Part shown: one piece after another, positions 25,001-39,736 of the stretch
How positions within the stretch are numbered: position 1 is the stretch's first letter
Layout: each line of letters begins with the position of its first letter
Source: Calliopsis andreniformis
Lineage: Eukaryota > Arthropoda > Insecta > Hymenoptera > Andrenidae
Length of the DNA stretch: 64,000 nucleotides
NCBI RefSeq assembly: GCF_051401765.1
Contig: NW_027480423.1
Location: 18,352,001-18,416,000, forward strand
Direction of reading: 5' to 3'
Program-made: the position numbers and the translations under genes
Notes under the pieces: model-generated
The model's database searches: none
Seen by the model: only the letters and a program-made list of their open reading frames with translations
What the model was told of the DNA's origin: nothing

Positions 25001-28000
25001 ACTGTTGTATTTATATTGTATTTTATGCTTCTGGCGTTCACTTCTTATGCCTTAACTATTCGATCTGGTGGAACAACGCACTAGGGTGAAGCCTAGGTTT
25101 CCCGGAACGTAGAAATGGCCATAACTTTCACACAGGTAGCAATTATTCGATTTATACAATGGAAAAACTGTTCTATTTATTTTGTGTTTCATGTTTCGCG
25201 CGTTGTCTTCTAAGGCCTTAACTATTCGATCTAGTGGAGCAACGCCCTAGAGTGAAGCCTAGGGTGCCCGGAACGTAGAAATGACCATCACTTTCAAACT
25301 GGTTGCAACTATCCCTGTTATATGACGGAAAAACTGTTGCATTTTTATTGCATTTTATGCTTCGGGCGTTGACTTCTAAGGCACTAACTAATCAATCTTT
25401 TGGAGCATGCCCCAGGGTGAATCCTAGGCTGCCCGGAAAGTAGAAATGACCATAACTTTCATACTGGTTGCAATTATCTGGTTTATACGATGGAAAAACT
25501 GGTGTATTTATATTGTATTTTATGCTTCTGGCGTTCACTTCTTAGGCCTTAACTATTCGATCTGGTGGACCAACGCACTAGTGTGAAGCCTAGGTTTCCC
25601 GGAACGTAGAAATGGCCATAACTTTCACACTGGTAGCAATTATTCGATTTATACAATGGAAAAACTGTTCTATTTATTTTGTGTTTTATGTTTCGCGCGT
25701 TGTCTTCTATGGCCCTAACTATTCGATCTAGTGGAGCAACGCCCTAGGGTGAAGCCTAGGTTGCCTGGAAAGTAGAAATGTCCATAACTTTCATACTGGT
25801 TGCAATTATTCGTTTTATACGATGGAAGAACTGTTGTATTTATACTGTATTTTATGCTTCTGACGCTGACTTCTAACGCACTAACCATTAGATGTGGTGG
25901 AGCAACGCCCTAGAGTGAAACCTAGGTTGCCCGGAACGTAGAAATGACCATTACTTTCACACTCTTTGCAATTATTCATTTTATACGATGGAAAAGCTGT
26001 TGCATTTATATTGTATTTTATGCTTCTGGCGTTTACTTCTTGCGCCCTAACTATTCGATCTGGTGGAGCAACGCCTTAGAGAGGCGCCTAGGTTGCCCGG
26101 AACGTAGAAATGACCATATCTTTCACACTGGTTGCTATTGTTTCTGTTATACGATGTAAAAGCTGGTTTATTTATATTGTATTTTATGCTTCTGGCGTTG
26201 ACTTCTGAGGCCCTAACTGTTCGATCTGGTGGAGCAACGCCCTAGGGTGAAGCCTAGGTTGCCCGGATAGTAGAAATGACCATAACTTTCATAGTGGTTG
26301 CAATTATTCGTTTTATACGATGGAAAAACTGTTGTATTTCTATTGTATTTTATGCTTCCCGCGTTGACTTCTAAGGCCCTAACCTTTCGATCTGGTGGAG
26401 CATCGCCCTAGGGTGAAGCCTAGGTTGCCCTGAAAGTAGAAATGTCCATAACTTTCATACTGGTTGCAATTATTCGTTTTATACGATGGAAAAACTGTTG
26501 TATTTATACTGTATTTTATGCTTCTGACGTTGACTTCTAACGCACTAACTATTCGATCTGGTGCAGCAACGCCCTAGAGTGAAACCTAGTTTGCCCGGAA
26601 CGTAGAAATGACCATTACTATCACACTCTCTACAATTATTCATTTTATACGTTGGAAAAGCTGTTGCATTTATATTGTATTTTATGCTTCTGGCGTTGAC
26701 TTCTTAGGCCCAAACTATTCGATCTGGTGGAGCAACGCCCTAGGGTGAAGCCTAGGTTGCCCGGAAAGTAGAAATGTCCATAACTTTCATACTGGTTGCA
26801 ATTATTCGTTTTATACGATGGCAAAACTGTTGTATTTATACTGAATTTTATGCTTCTGACGTTGACTTCTAACGCACTAACTATTCGATCTGGTGGAGCA
26901 ACGCCCTAGAGTGAAGCCTAGGTTGCCCGGAAGGTAGAAATGACCATTACTTTCACACTCTTTGCAATTATTCATTTTATGCGATGGAAAAGCTGTTGCA
27001 TTTTTATTGTATTTTATGCTTCTGGCGCTGACTTCTAAGGCCCTAACAATTCGATCTGTTTGAGCAACGCCCTAGAGTGAAGCCTTGGTTTCCCGGAACA
27101 TAGAAATGACCATGGCCTTCACACTGGTGGCTATTATTCGTCTCATTCGATGGAAAAACTGTTATATTTATAAGTACCTTATGCTTCTGGCGTCGACTTC
27201 TAAGGCCCTCACTATTCGATCTGGTGGAGCAACGCCCTAGGGTGAAGCCTAGGTTGCCCGGATAGTAGAAATGACCATAACTTTCATAGTGGTTGCAATT
27301 ATTCGCTTTATACGATGGAAAAACTGTTCTATTTATTTTGAGTTTTATGTTTCGCGCGTTGACTTCTAAGGCCCTAACTATTCGATCTGGTGGAGCATCG
27401 CCCTAGGGTGAAGCCTAGGTTGCCCGGAAAGTAGAAATGTCCATAACTTTCATACTGGTTGCAATTATTCGTATTATACGATGGAAAAACTGTTGTATTT
27501 ATATTGTATTTTATGCTTCTGACGTTGACTTCTAAGGCACCAACTATTCGATCTGTTGGAGTAACGCCCTAGAGTGAAGCCTAGGTTGCCCGGAACGTAG
27601 AAATGACCATAACTTTCACACTGGTTGCAATTATTCGTTTTATACGATGGAAAAACTGTTGTATTTATATTGTATTATATGCTTCTGGCGTTCACTTCTT
27701 AGGCCCTAACTATTCGATCCGGTGGAACAACGCCCTAGGGTGAAGCCTAGTTTGCCCGGATAGTAGAAATGACCATAACTTTCATAGTGGTTGCAATTAG
27801 TCGTTTTATACGATGGAAAAACTGTTGTATTTCTATTGTATTTTATGCTTCGCGCGTTGACTTCTAAGGCCCTAACTATTCGATCTGGTGGAGCATCGCC
27901 CTAGGGTGAAGCCTAGGTTGCCCTGAAAGTAGGAATGTCCATAACTTTCATACTGGTTGCAATTATTCGTTTTATACGATGGAAAAACTGATGTATTTAT

Positions 28001-28882
28001 ACTGTATTTTATGCTTCTGACGTTGACTTCTAACGCACTAACTATTCGATCTGGTGGAGCAACGCCCTAGAGTGAAACCTAGGTTGCCCGGAACGTAGAA
28101 ATGACCATTACTTTCACACTCTTTGGAATTATTCATTTTATACGATGGAAAAGCTGTTGCATTTATATTGTATTTTATGCTTCTGGCGTTGACTTCTTAG
28201 GCCCTAACTATTCGATCTGGTGGAGCAACGCCTTAGAGTGACGCCTAGGCTGCCCGGAACGTAGAAATGACCATCACTTTCAAACTGGTTACAATTATTC
28301 CTGTTATACGATGGAAAAACTGTTGCATTTTTATTGCATTTTATTCTTCGGGCGTTGACTTCTAAGGACCTAACTATTCGATCTGGTGGGGCAACGCCCT
28401 AGGGTGAAGCCTAGGTTGCCCGGAAAGTAGAAATGTCCATAACTTTCATACAGGTTGCAATTATTCGTTTTATACGATGGAAAAACTGTTGCATTTTTAT
28501 TGTATTTTATGCTTCTGGCGCTGACTTCTAAGGCCCTAACAATTCGATCTGTTTGAGCAACGCCCTAGAGTGAAGCCTTGGTTTCCCGGAACATACAAAT
28601 GACCATAGCCTTCACACTGGTGGCTATTATTCGTCTTATTCGACGGAAAAACTGTTATATTTATAAGTACCTTATGCTTCTGGCGTCGACTTCGAAGGCC
28701 CTAACTATTCGATCTGGTGGAGCAACGCCCTAGGGTGAAGCCTAGGTTGCCCGGATAGTAGAAATGACCAAAACTTTCATAGTGGTTGCAATTATTCGCT
28801 TTATACGATGGAAAAACTGTTGTATTTATATTGTATTTTCTGCTTCCGGCGTTGACTTCTGAGGCCCTAACTATTCGATCTG
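16041..28882 (+). repeat. Large duplicated block B (12.8 kb)
   Basis: Second copy of block A. Compared with A it lacks two monomers (the A stretch near 7,801-8,132). It carries about three extra monomers near 21,620-22,115, which resemble the type at 33,240-33,570. It carries three more at about 25,216-25,714, which resemble 6,309-6,800. The net gain of 664 bp equals four monomers. Confidence 0.9.
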
Positions 28883-30030
28883 GTGGAGCATCGCCCTAGG
28901 GTGAAGCCTAGGTTGCCCGGAAAGTAGAAATGTCCATAACTTTCATACTGGTTGCAATTATTGGTTTTATACGATGGAAAAACTGTTGTATTTATACTGT
29001 ATTTTATGCTTCTGACGTCGACTTCTAACGCACTAACTATTCGATCTGGTGGAGCAACGCTCTAGAGTGAAACCTGGGTTGCCCGGAACGTAGAAATGAC
29101 CATCACTTTCAAACTGGTTACAATTATTCCTGTTATACGATGGAAAAACTGTTGTATTTTTGTTGCATTTGATGCTTCGGGCGTTGACTTCTAAGGCACT
29201 AACTATTCAATCTGTTGGAGCAACGCCCTAGGGTGAAGCCTAGGCTGCCCGGAAAGTAGAAATGTCCATAACTTTCATACTGGTTGCAATTATTCGTTTT
29301 ATACGATGGAAAAGCTGTTGTATTTATATTGTATTTTATGCTTCTGACGTTGACTTCTAAGGCACCAACTATTCGATCTGTTGGAGCAACGCCCTAGAGT
29401 GAAGCCTAGGTTGCCCGGAACGTAGAAATGACCATAACTTTCACACTGGTTGCAATTACTCCTGTTATATGATGGAAAAACTGTTGTATTTTTATTGCAT
29501 TTGATGCTTCGGGCGTTGACTTCTAAGGCACTAACTATTCAATCTATTGGAGCAACGCCCTAGGGTGAATCCTAGGTTGCCCGGAAAGTAGAAATGAAAA
29601 TAACTTTCGTACTGGTTGCAATTATCCGGTTTATACGATGGAAAGACTGTTGTATTTATATTGTATTTTATGCTTCTGGCGTTCACTTCCTAGGCACTAA
29701 CTTTTCAATCTGTTGGAGCAACGCCCTAGTGTGAATCCTAGGTTGCCCGGGAAGTAGATATGACCATTACTTTCATAATGGTTGAAATTATCCGTTTTAT
29801 ACGATGGAAAAACTGTTGTATTTATATCGTATTTTATGCTTCTGGCGTTCACTTCTTAGGCCTTAAATATTCGATCTGGTGGAACATCGCCCTAGAGTGA
29901 AGCCTAGGCTGCCCGGAACGTAGAAATGACCATAACTTTCACACTGGTTGCAATTATTCGTTTTATACGATAGAAAAACTGTTGTATGTATACTGTATTT
30001 TATGCTTCTGACGTTGACTTCTAAGGCACC
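28855..30030 (+). repeat. Short copy of the left-edge segment
   Basis: About seven monomers in the same order as 150-2,650, lacking eight of them. The match begins around the shared GACTTCTGAGGCCC / GACTTCTAAGGCCC region and fades after 30,030, where GGCACC replaces GGCACT and the next monomer type differs. Confidence 0.85.
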
Positions 30031-30293
30031 AACTATTCGATCTGTTGGAGCAACGCCCTAGGGTGAAACCTAGGTTGCGCGGAACGTAGAAATGACCATA
30101 ACTTTCACACTGGTTGCAATTATTCATTTTATACGATGGAAAAACTGTTGTGTTTATATTGTATTTTATGCTTCTGGCGTTCACTTCTTAGGCCCTAACT
30201 ATTCGATCTGGTGGAACAACGCACTAGGGTGAATCCTAGGTTGCCCGGTTAGTAGAAATGACCATAACTTTCATACTGGTGGCATTATCCGTT
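30031..30293 (+). repeat. Linking monomers before the 3.7-kb block
   Basis: Under two monomers of ordinary satellite. The second carries a one-base loss (GGTGGCATTATCC where neighbours have GGTGGCAATTATCC), which recurs at about 34,093. Confidence 0.75.
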
Positions 30294-33200
30294 TTATACG
30301 ATGGAAAAGCTGTTGTATTTGTATTGTACATTATGCTTCTGGCGTTGACTTCTAAGGCCTTAACTATTCGATCTGGTGGAACAACGCACTAGGGTGAAGC
30401 CTAGGTTTTCCGGAACGTAGAAAAGACCATAACTTTCACACTGGTAGAAATTATTCGATTTATACAATGGAAAAACTGTTCTATTTATTTTGAGTTTTAT
30501 GTTTCGCGCGTTGACTTCTAAGGCCCTAACTATTCGATCTGGTGGAGCATCGCCCTAGGGTGAAGCCTAGGTTGCCCTGAAAGTAGAAATGTCCATAACT
30601 TTCATACTGGTTGCAATTATACGTTTTATACGATGGAAAAACTGTTGTATTTATACTGTATTTTATGCTTCTGACGTTGACTTCTAACGCACTAACTATT
30701 CGATCTGGTGCAGCAACGCCCTAGAGTGAAACCTAGGTTGCCCGGAACGTAGAAATGACCATTACTATCACACTCTCTGCAATTATTCATTTTATACGAT
30801 GGAAAAGCTGTTGCATTTATATTGTATTTTATGCTTCTGGCGTTGACTTCTTAGGCCCTAACTATTCGATCTGCTGGAGCAACGCCTTAGAGTGACGCCT
30901 AGGCTGCCCGGAACGTAGAAATGACCATCACTTTCAAACTGGTTACAGTTATTCCTGTTATACGATGGAAAAACTGTTGCATTTTTATTGCATTTTATTC
31001 TTCGGGCGTTGAGTTCTAAGGACCTAACTATTCGATCTGGTGGAGCAACGCCCTAGGGTGAAGCCTAGGTTGCCCGGAAAGTAGAAATGTCCATAACTTT
31101 GATACTGGTTGCAATTATTCGTTTTATACGATGGAAAAACTGTTGCATTTTTATTGTATTTTATGCTTCTGGCGCTGACTTCTAAGGCCCTAACAATTCG
31201 ATCTGTTTGAGCAACGCCCTAGAGTGAAGCCTTGGTTTCCCGGAACATACAAATGACCATAGCCTTCACACTGGTGGCTATTATTCGTCTTTTTCGGCGG
31301 AAAAACTGTTATATTTATGAGTACCTTATGCTTCTGGCGTCGACTTCTGAGGCCCTAACTATTCAATCTGTTGGAGCAACGCCCTAGGGTGAATCCTAGG
31401 TTGCCCGGTAAGTAGAAATGACCATAACTTTCATACTGGTGGCAATTATCCGTTTTATACGATGGAAAAACTGTTGTAATTATAATGTATATTATGCTTC
31501 TGGCGTTCACTTCTTAGGCCTTAACTATTCGATCTGGTGGACCAACGCACTAGGGTGAAGCCTAGGTTTTCCGGAACGTAGAAAAGGCCATAACTTTCAC
31601 ACTGGTGGAAATTATTCGATTTATACAATGGAAAAACTGTTCTATTTATTTTGAGTTTTATGTTTCGCGCGTTGACTTCTAAGGCACTAACTATTCAATC
31701 TGTTGGAGCAACGCCCTCAGGTGAATCCTAGGTTGCCCGGAAAGTAGAAATGAAAATAACTTTCATACTGGTTGCAATTATCCGGTTTATACGATGGAAA
31801 AACTGTTGTATTTATATTGTATTTTATGCTTCTGGCGTTCACTTCTTAGGCACTAACTTTTCAATCTGTTGGAGCAACGCCCTAGTGTGAATCCTAGGTT
31901 GCCCGGGAAGTAGATATGACCATTACTTTCATAATGGTTGCAATTATCCGTTTTATACGATGTAAAAGCTGTTGTATTTATATTGTATTTTATGCTTCTG
32001 ACGTTGACTTCTAAGGCACCAACTGTTCGATCTGTTGGAGCAACGCCCTAGAGTGAAGCCTAGGTTGCCTGGAACGTAGAAATGACCATAACTTTCACAC
32101 TGGTTGCAATTACTCCTGTTATATGATGGAAAAACAGTTGTATTTTTATTGCATTTGATGCTTCGGGCGTTGACTTCTAAGGCACTAACTATTCAATCTA
32201 TTGGAGCAACGCCCTAAGGTGAATCCTAGGTTGCCCGGAAAGTAGAAATGAAAATAACTTTCATACTGGTTGCAATTATCCGGTTTATACGATGGAAAAA
32301 CTGTTGTATTTATATTGTATTTTATGCTTCTGGCGTTCACTTCTTAGGCACTAACTTTTCAATCTGTTGGAGCAACGCCCTAGTGTGAATCCTAGGTTGC
32401 CCGGGAAGTAGATATGACCATTACTTTCATAATGGTTGCAATTATCCGTTTTATACGATGGAAAAACTGTTGTATTTATATAGTATTTTATGCTTCTGGC
32501 GTTCACTTCTTAGGCCTTAAATATTCGATCTGGTGGAACATCGGCCTAGAGTGAAGCCTAGGCTGCCCGGAACGTAGAAATGATCATAACTTTCACACTG
32601 GTTGCAATTATTCGTTTTATACGATAGAAAAACTGTTGTATGTATACTGTATTTTATGCTTCTGACGTTGACTTCTAATGCACTAACTATTCGGTCTGGT
32701 GGAGCAACGCCCAAGAGTGAAACCTAGGTTGCCCGGAACGTAGAAATGACCATTACTCTCACACTCTCTGCAATTATTCATTTTATACGATGGAAAAGCT
32801 GTTGCATTTATATTGTATTTTATGCTTCTGGCGTTGTCTTCTTAGGCCCTAACTATTCGATCTGGTGGAGCAACGCCTTAGAGTGACGCCTAGGTTGCCC
32901 GGAACGTAGATATGACCATATCTTTCACACTGGTTGCTATTGTTCCTGTTATACGATGGAAAAGCTGTTGTATTTGTATTGTACATTATGCTTCTGGCGT
33001 TGACTTCTAAGGCCCTAACTATTCGATCTGGTGGAGCAACGCCCTAGGGTGAAGCCTAGGTTGCCCGGAACGTAGAAATGACCATCACTTTCACACTGGT
33101 TGCAATTATTCCTGTTATACGATGGAAAAACTGTTGTATTTTTTTGCATTTTATGCTTCGGGCGTTGACTTCTAAGGCCCTAACTATTCAGTCTGTTGAA

Positions 33201-33991
33201 GCAACTCCCTAGGGTGAAGCCTAGGTTGCCCGGAAAGTAGAAGTGTCCATAACTTTCATACGGGTTGCAATTATTCGTTTTATACGATGGAAAAACTGTT
33301 GTATTTATATTGTATTTTATGCTTCTCGCGTTCACTTCTTAGGCCTTAACTATTCGATCTGGTGGAACAACGCACTAGGGTGAAGCCCAGGTTTCCCGTT
33401 ACGTAGAAATGGCCATAACTTTCACGCTGGTAGCAATTATTCGATTTATACAATGGTAAAACTGTTGTATTTACTTTGTGTTTTACGTTTCGCGCGTTGT
33501 CTTCTAAGGCACTAACTATTCGATCTAGTGGAGCAACGCCCTAGGGTGAAGCCTGGGTTGCCTGGAAAGTAGAAGTGTCCATAACTTTCATACGGGTTGC
33601 AATTATTCGTTTTATACGATGGAAAAACTGTTGTATTTATATTGTATTTTATGCTTCTCGCGTTCACTTCTTAGGCCTTAACTATTCGATCTGGTTGAAC
33701 AACGCACTAGGGTGAAGCCTAGGTTTCCCGGAACGTAGAAATGGCCATAACTTTCACACTGGTAGCAATTATTCGATTTATACAATGGAAAAACTGTTCT
33801 ATTTATTTTCTGTTTTATGCTTCGGGCATCGACTTCCAAGTCCCTAACTGTCCAATCTGTTGGAGCAACGCCCTAGGGTGAGTCCTAGGTTGCCCGGAAA
33901 GTAGAAATGACCATAACTTTCATACTCGTTGCAATTATTCGTTTTATACGATGGAAAAACTGTTGTATTTATACTGTATTTTATGCTTCTG
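30294..33991 (+). repeat. 3.7-kb block D, copy 1
   Basis: About 22 monomers repeated at 35,105-38,802 with a constant offset of 4,811 bp (29 monomers minus three bases). By eye I noticed roughly eight substitutions in 3.7 kb, so the copies are very close. Markers include the TATTTTTTTGCATT monomer and two monomers with AGAAGTGTCCATAAC, 332 bp apart at 33,241 and 33,573. Confidence 0.92.
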
Positions 33992-35104
33992 GCGTTCTCT
34001 TCTTAGGCTCTAACTATTCGATCTGGTGGAACAACGCACTAGGGTGAATCCTAGGTTGCCCGGTTTGTAGAAATGACCATAACTTTCATACTGGTGGCAT
34101 TATCCGTTTTATACGATGGAAAAGCTGTTGTATTTATATTGTATTTTATGCTTCTGACGTTGACTTCTAAGGCACCAACTATTCGATCTGTTGGAGCAAC
34201 GCCCTAGAGTGAAGCCTAGGTTGCCCGGAACGTAGAAAAGACCATACCTTTCACACTGGTAGAAATTATTCGATTTATACAATGGAAAATCTGTTCTATT
34301 TATTTTGTGTTTTATGTTTCGCGCGTTGACTTCTAAGGCCCTAACTATTCGATCTGGTGGAGCGTCGCCCTAGGGTGAAGCCTAGGTTGCCCGGAAAGTA
34401 GAAATGTCCATAATTTTCATACCGGTTGGAATTATTCGTTTTATACGATGGAAAAACTGTTGTATTTATACTGTATTTTAAGCTTCTGACGTTGACTTCT
34501 AACGCACTATCTATTCGATCTGGTGGAGCAACGCCCTAGAGTGACGCCTAGGTTGCCCGGAACGTAGAAATGACCATACCTTTCACACTGGTTGCTATTG
34601 TTCCTGTTATACGATGGAAAAGCTGTTGTATATATATTGTACCTTATGCTTCTGGCGTTGACTTCTAAGGCCCTAACTATTCGATCTGGTGGAGCAACGC
34701 CCTAGGGTGAAGCCTAGGTTGCCCGGATAGTAGAAATGACCATAACTTTCATAGTGGTTGCAATTATTCGTTTTATACGATGGAAAAACTGTTGTATTTC
34801 TATTGTATTTTATGCTTCGCGCGTTGACTTCTAAGGCCCTAACCTTTCGATCTGGTGGAGCAACGCCCTAGAGTGGAACCTAGGTTGCCCGGAACGTAGA
34901 AATGACCATAACTTTCACACAGGTTGCAATTATTGATGTCATAGGATGGAAAACCTGTTGTATATATATTGTACCTTATGCTTCTGGCGTTGACTTCTAA
35001 GGCCCTAACCTTTCGATCTGGTGGAGCAACGCCCTAGAGTGAAGCGTAGGTGGCTCGGAACGTAGAAATGACCATACCTTTCACACTGGTTGCTATTGTT
35101 CCTG
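33992..35104 (+). repeat. Monomers between block D copies 1 and 2
   Basis: About 6.7 monomers. The part near 34,225-34,560 matches 1,208-1,543 at the left edge (AAGACCATAC at 34,238 and 1,221). Around 34,715-34,850 it resembles the CGGATAGTAG monomers near 12,325. It includes an unusual monomer with TATTGATGTCATAGG near 34,930. Confidence 0.8.
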
Positions 35105-38100
35105 TTATACGATGGAAAAGCTGTTGTATTTGTATTGTACATTATGCTTCTGGCGTTGACTTCTAAGGCCTTAACTATTCGATCTGGTGGAACAACACAC
35201 TAGGGTGAAGCCTAGGTTTTCCGGAACGTAGAAAAGACCATAACTTTCACACTGGTAGAAATTATTCGATTTATACAATGGAAAAACTGTTCTATTTATT
35301 TTGAGTTTTATGTTTCGCGCGTTGACTTCTAAGGCCCTAACTATTCGATCTGGTGGAGCATCGCCCTAGGGTGAAGCCTAGGTTGCCCTGAAAGTAGAAA
35401 TGTCCATAACTTTCATACTGGTTGCAATTATACGTTTTATACGATGGAAAAACTGTTGTATTTATACTGTATTTTATGCTTCTGACGTTGACTTCTAACG
35501 CACTAACTATTCGATCTGGTGCAGCAACGCCCTAGAGTGAAACCTAGGTTGCCCGGAACGTAGAAATGACCACTACTATCACACTCTCTGCAATTATTCA
35601 TTTTATACGATGGAAAAGCTGTTGCATTTATATTGTATTTTATGCTTCTGGCGTTGACTTCTTAGGCCCTAACTATTCGATCTGCTGGAGCAACGCCTTA
35701 GAGTGACGCCTAGGCTGCCCGGAACGTAGAAATGACCATCACTTTCAAACTGGTTACAGTTATTCCTGTTATACGATGGAAAAACTGTTGCATTTTTATT
35801 GCATTTTATTCTTCGGGCGTTGAGTTCTAAGGACCTAACTATTCGATCTGGTGGAGCAACGCCCTAGGGTGAAGCCTAGGTTGCCCGGAAAGTAGAAATG
35901 TCCATAACTTTCATACTGGTTGCAATTATTCGTTTTATACGATGGAAAAACTGTTGCATTTTTATTGTATTTTATGCTTCTGGCGCTGACTTCTAAGGCC
36001 CTAACAATTCGATCTGTTTGAGCAACGCCCTAGAGTGAAGCCTTGGTTTCCCGGAACATACAAATGACCATAGCCTTCACACTGGTGGCTATTATTCGTC
36101 TTTTTCGGCGGAAAAACTGTTATATTTATGAGTACCTTATGCTTCTGGCGTCGACTTCTGAGGCCCTAACTATTCAATCTGTTGGAGCAACGCCCTAGGG
36201 TGAATCCTAGGTTGCCCGGTAAGTAGAAATGACCATAACTTTCATACTGGTGGCAATTATCCGTTTTATACGATGGAAAAACTGTTGTAATTATAATGTA
36301 TATTATGCTTCTGGCGTTCACTTCTTAGGCCTTAACTATTCGATCTGGTGGACCAACGCACTAGGGTGAAGCCTAGGTTTTCCGGAACGTAGAAAAGGCC
36401 ATAACTTTCACACTGGTGGAAATTATTCGATTTATACAATGGAAAAACTGTTCTATTTATTTTGAGTTTTATGTTTCGCGCGTTGACTTCTAAGGCACTA
36501 ACTATTCAATCTGTTGGAGCAACGCCCTCAGGTGAATCCTAGGTTGCCCGGAAAGTAGAAATGAAAATAACTTTCATACTGGTTGCAATTATCCGGTTTA
36601 TACGATGGAAAAACTGTTGTATTTATATTGTATTTTATGCTTCTGGCGTTCACTTCTTAGGCACTAACTTTTCAATCTGTTGGAGCAACGCCCTAGTGTG
36701 AATCCTAGGTTGCCCGGGAAGTAGATATGACCATTACTTTCATAATGGTTGCAATTATCCGTTTTATACGATGTAAAAGCTGTTGTATTTATATTGTATT
36801 TTATGCTTCTGACGTTGACTTCTAAGGCACCAACTGTTCGATCTGTTGGAGCAACGCCCTAGAGTGAAGCCTAGGTTGCCCGGAACGTAGAAATGACCAT
36901 AACTTTCACACTGGTTGCAATTACTTCTGTTATATGATGGAAAAACAGTTGTATTTTTATTGCATTTGATGCTTCGGGCGTTGACTTCTAAGGCACTAAC
37001 TATTCAATCTATTGGAGCAACGCCCTAAGGTGAATCCTAGGTTGCCCGGAAAGTAGAAATGAAAATAACTTTCATACTGGTTGCAATTATCCGGTTTATA
37101 CGATGGAAAAACTGTTGTATTTATATTGTATTTTATGCTTCTGGCGTTCACTTCTTAGGCACTAACTTTTCAATCTGTTGGAGCAACGCCCTAGTGTGAA
37201 TCCTAGGTTGCCCGGGAAGTAGATATGACCATTACTTTCATAATGGTTGCAATTATCCGTTTTATACGATGGAAAAACTGTTGTATTTATATAGTATTTT
37301 ATGCTTCTGGCGTTCACTTCTTAGGCCTTAAATATTCGATCTGGTGGAACATCGGCCTAGAGTGAAGCCTAGGCTGCCCGGAACGTAGAAATGATCATAA
37401 CTTTCACACTGGTTGCAATTATTCGTTTTATACGATAGAAAAACTGTTGTATGTATACTGTATTTTATGCTTCTGACGTTGACTTCTAATGCACTAACTA
37501 TTCGGTCTGGTGGAGCAACGCCCAAGAGTGAAACCTAGGTTGCCCGGAACGTAGAAATGACCATTACTCTCACACTCTTTGCAATTATTCATTTTGTACG
37601 ATGGAAAAGCTGTTGCATTTATATTGTATTTTATGCTTCTGGCGTTGTCTTCTTAGGCCCTAACTATTCGATCTGGTGGAGCAACGCCTTAGAGTGACGC
37701 CTAGGTTGCCCGGAACGTAGATATGACCATATCTTTCACACTGGTTGCTATTGTTCCTGTTATACGATGGAAAAGCTGTTGTATTTGTATTGTACATTAT
37801 GCTTCTGGCGTTGACTTCTAAGGCCCTAACTATTCGATCTGGTGGAGCAACGCCCTAGGGTGAAGCCTAGGTTGCCCGGAACGTAGAAATGACCATCACT
37901 TTCACACTGGTTGCAATTATTCCTGTTATACGATGGAAAAACTGTTGTATTTTTTTGCATTTTATGCTTCGGGCGTTGACTTCTAAGGCCCTAACTATTC
38001 AGTCTGTTGAAGCAACTCCCTAGGGTGAAGCCTAGGTTGCCCGGAAAGTAGAAGTGTCCATAACTTTCATACGGGTTGCAATTATTCGTTTTATACGATG

Positions 38101-38802
38101 GAAAAACTGTTGTATTTATATTGTATTTTATGCTTCTCGCGTTCACTTCTTAGGCCTTAACTATTCGATCTGGTGGAACAACGCACTAGGGTGAAGCCCA
38201 GGTTTCCCGTTACGTAGAAATGGCCATAACTTTCACGCTGGTAGCAATTATTCGATTTATACAATGGTAAAACTGTTGTATTTACTTTGTGTTTTACGTT
38301 TCGCGCGTTGTCTTCTAAGGCACTAACTATTCGATCTAGTGGAGCAACGCCCTAGGGTGAAGCCTGGGTTGCCTGGAAAGTAGAAGTGTCCATAACTTTC
38401 ATACGGGTTGCAATTATTCGTTTTATACGATGGAAAAACTGTTGTATTTATATTGTATTTTATGCTTCTCGCGTTCACTTCTTAGGCCTTAACTATTCGA
38501 TCTGGTTGAACAACGCACTAGGGTGAAGCCTAGGTTTCCCGGAACGTAGAAATGGCCATAACTTTCACACTGGTAGCAATTATTCGATTTATACAATGGA
38601 AAAACTGTTCTATTTATTTTCTGTTTTATGCTTCGGGCATCGACTTCCAAGGCCCTAACTGTCCAATCTGTTGGAGCAACGCCCTAGGGTGAGTCCTAGG
38701 TTGCCCGGAAAGTAGAAATGACCATAACTTTCATACTCGTTGCAATTATTCGTTTTATACGATGGAAAAACTGTTGTATTTATACTGTATTTTATGCTTC
38801 TG
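35105..38802 (+). repeat. 3.7-kb block D, copy 2
   Basis: Near-identical to 30,294-33,991. The right-hand extension to 40,027 is additionally shared with copy 3 (43,438-47,825), so the three copies were made with different endpoints. Confidence 0.92.
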
Positions 38803-39736
38803 ACGTTGACTTTTAAGGCACTAACTATTCGATCTGGTGGAGCAACGCCCTAGAGTGAAACCTAGGTTACCCGGAACGTTGAAATGACCATTACTTTCAC
38901 ACTCTTTGCAATTATTCATTTTATACGATGGAAAAGCTGTTGTATTCATATTGTACCTTATGCTTCTGGCGTTGACTTCTAAGGCCCTAACTATTCGATC
39001 TGGTGGAGCAACGCCCTAGGGTGAAGCCTAGGTTGCCCGGAACGTAGAAATGACCATCACTTTCACACTGGTTGCAATTATTCCTGTTATACGATGGAAA
39101 AACTGTTGTATTTTTTTGCATTTTATGCTTCGGGCGTTGACTTCTAAGGCCCTAACTATTCAGTCTGTTGGAGCAACGCCCTAGGGTGAAGCCTAGGTTG
39201 CCCGGAAAGTAGAAATGACCATTACGTTCACACTCTTTGCAATTATTCATTTTATACGATGGAAAAGCTGTTGCATTTATATTGTATTTTAAGCTTCTGG
39301 CGTTGACTTCTTAGGCCATAACTATTCGATCTGGTGGAGCAACGCCCTAGAGTGAAGCCTAGGGTGCCCGGAACGTAGAAATGACCATCACTTTCAAACT
39401 GGTTGCAACTATCCCTGTTATATGATGGAAAAACTGTTGCATTTTTATTGCATTTTATGCTTCGGGCGCTGACTTCCAAGGCCATAACTGTCCAATCTGT
39501 TGGAGCAACGCCCTAGGGTGAAGCCTAGGTTGCCCGGAAAGTAGAAATGACCATAACTTTCATACTCGTCGCAATTATACGTTTTATACGATGGAAAAGC
39601 TGTTGTATTTATATTGTATTTTATGCTTCTTGCGCTCACTTCTTAGGCCCTAACTGTTCGATATGGTGGAACATCGCCCTAGGGTGAAGCCTAGGTTTCC
39701 CGGAACGTAGAGATGACCATAACTTTCACAGTTGTA

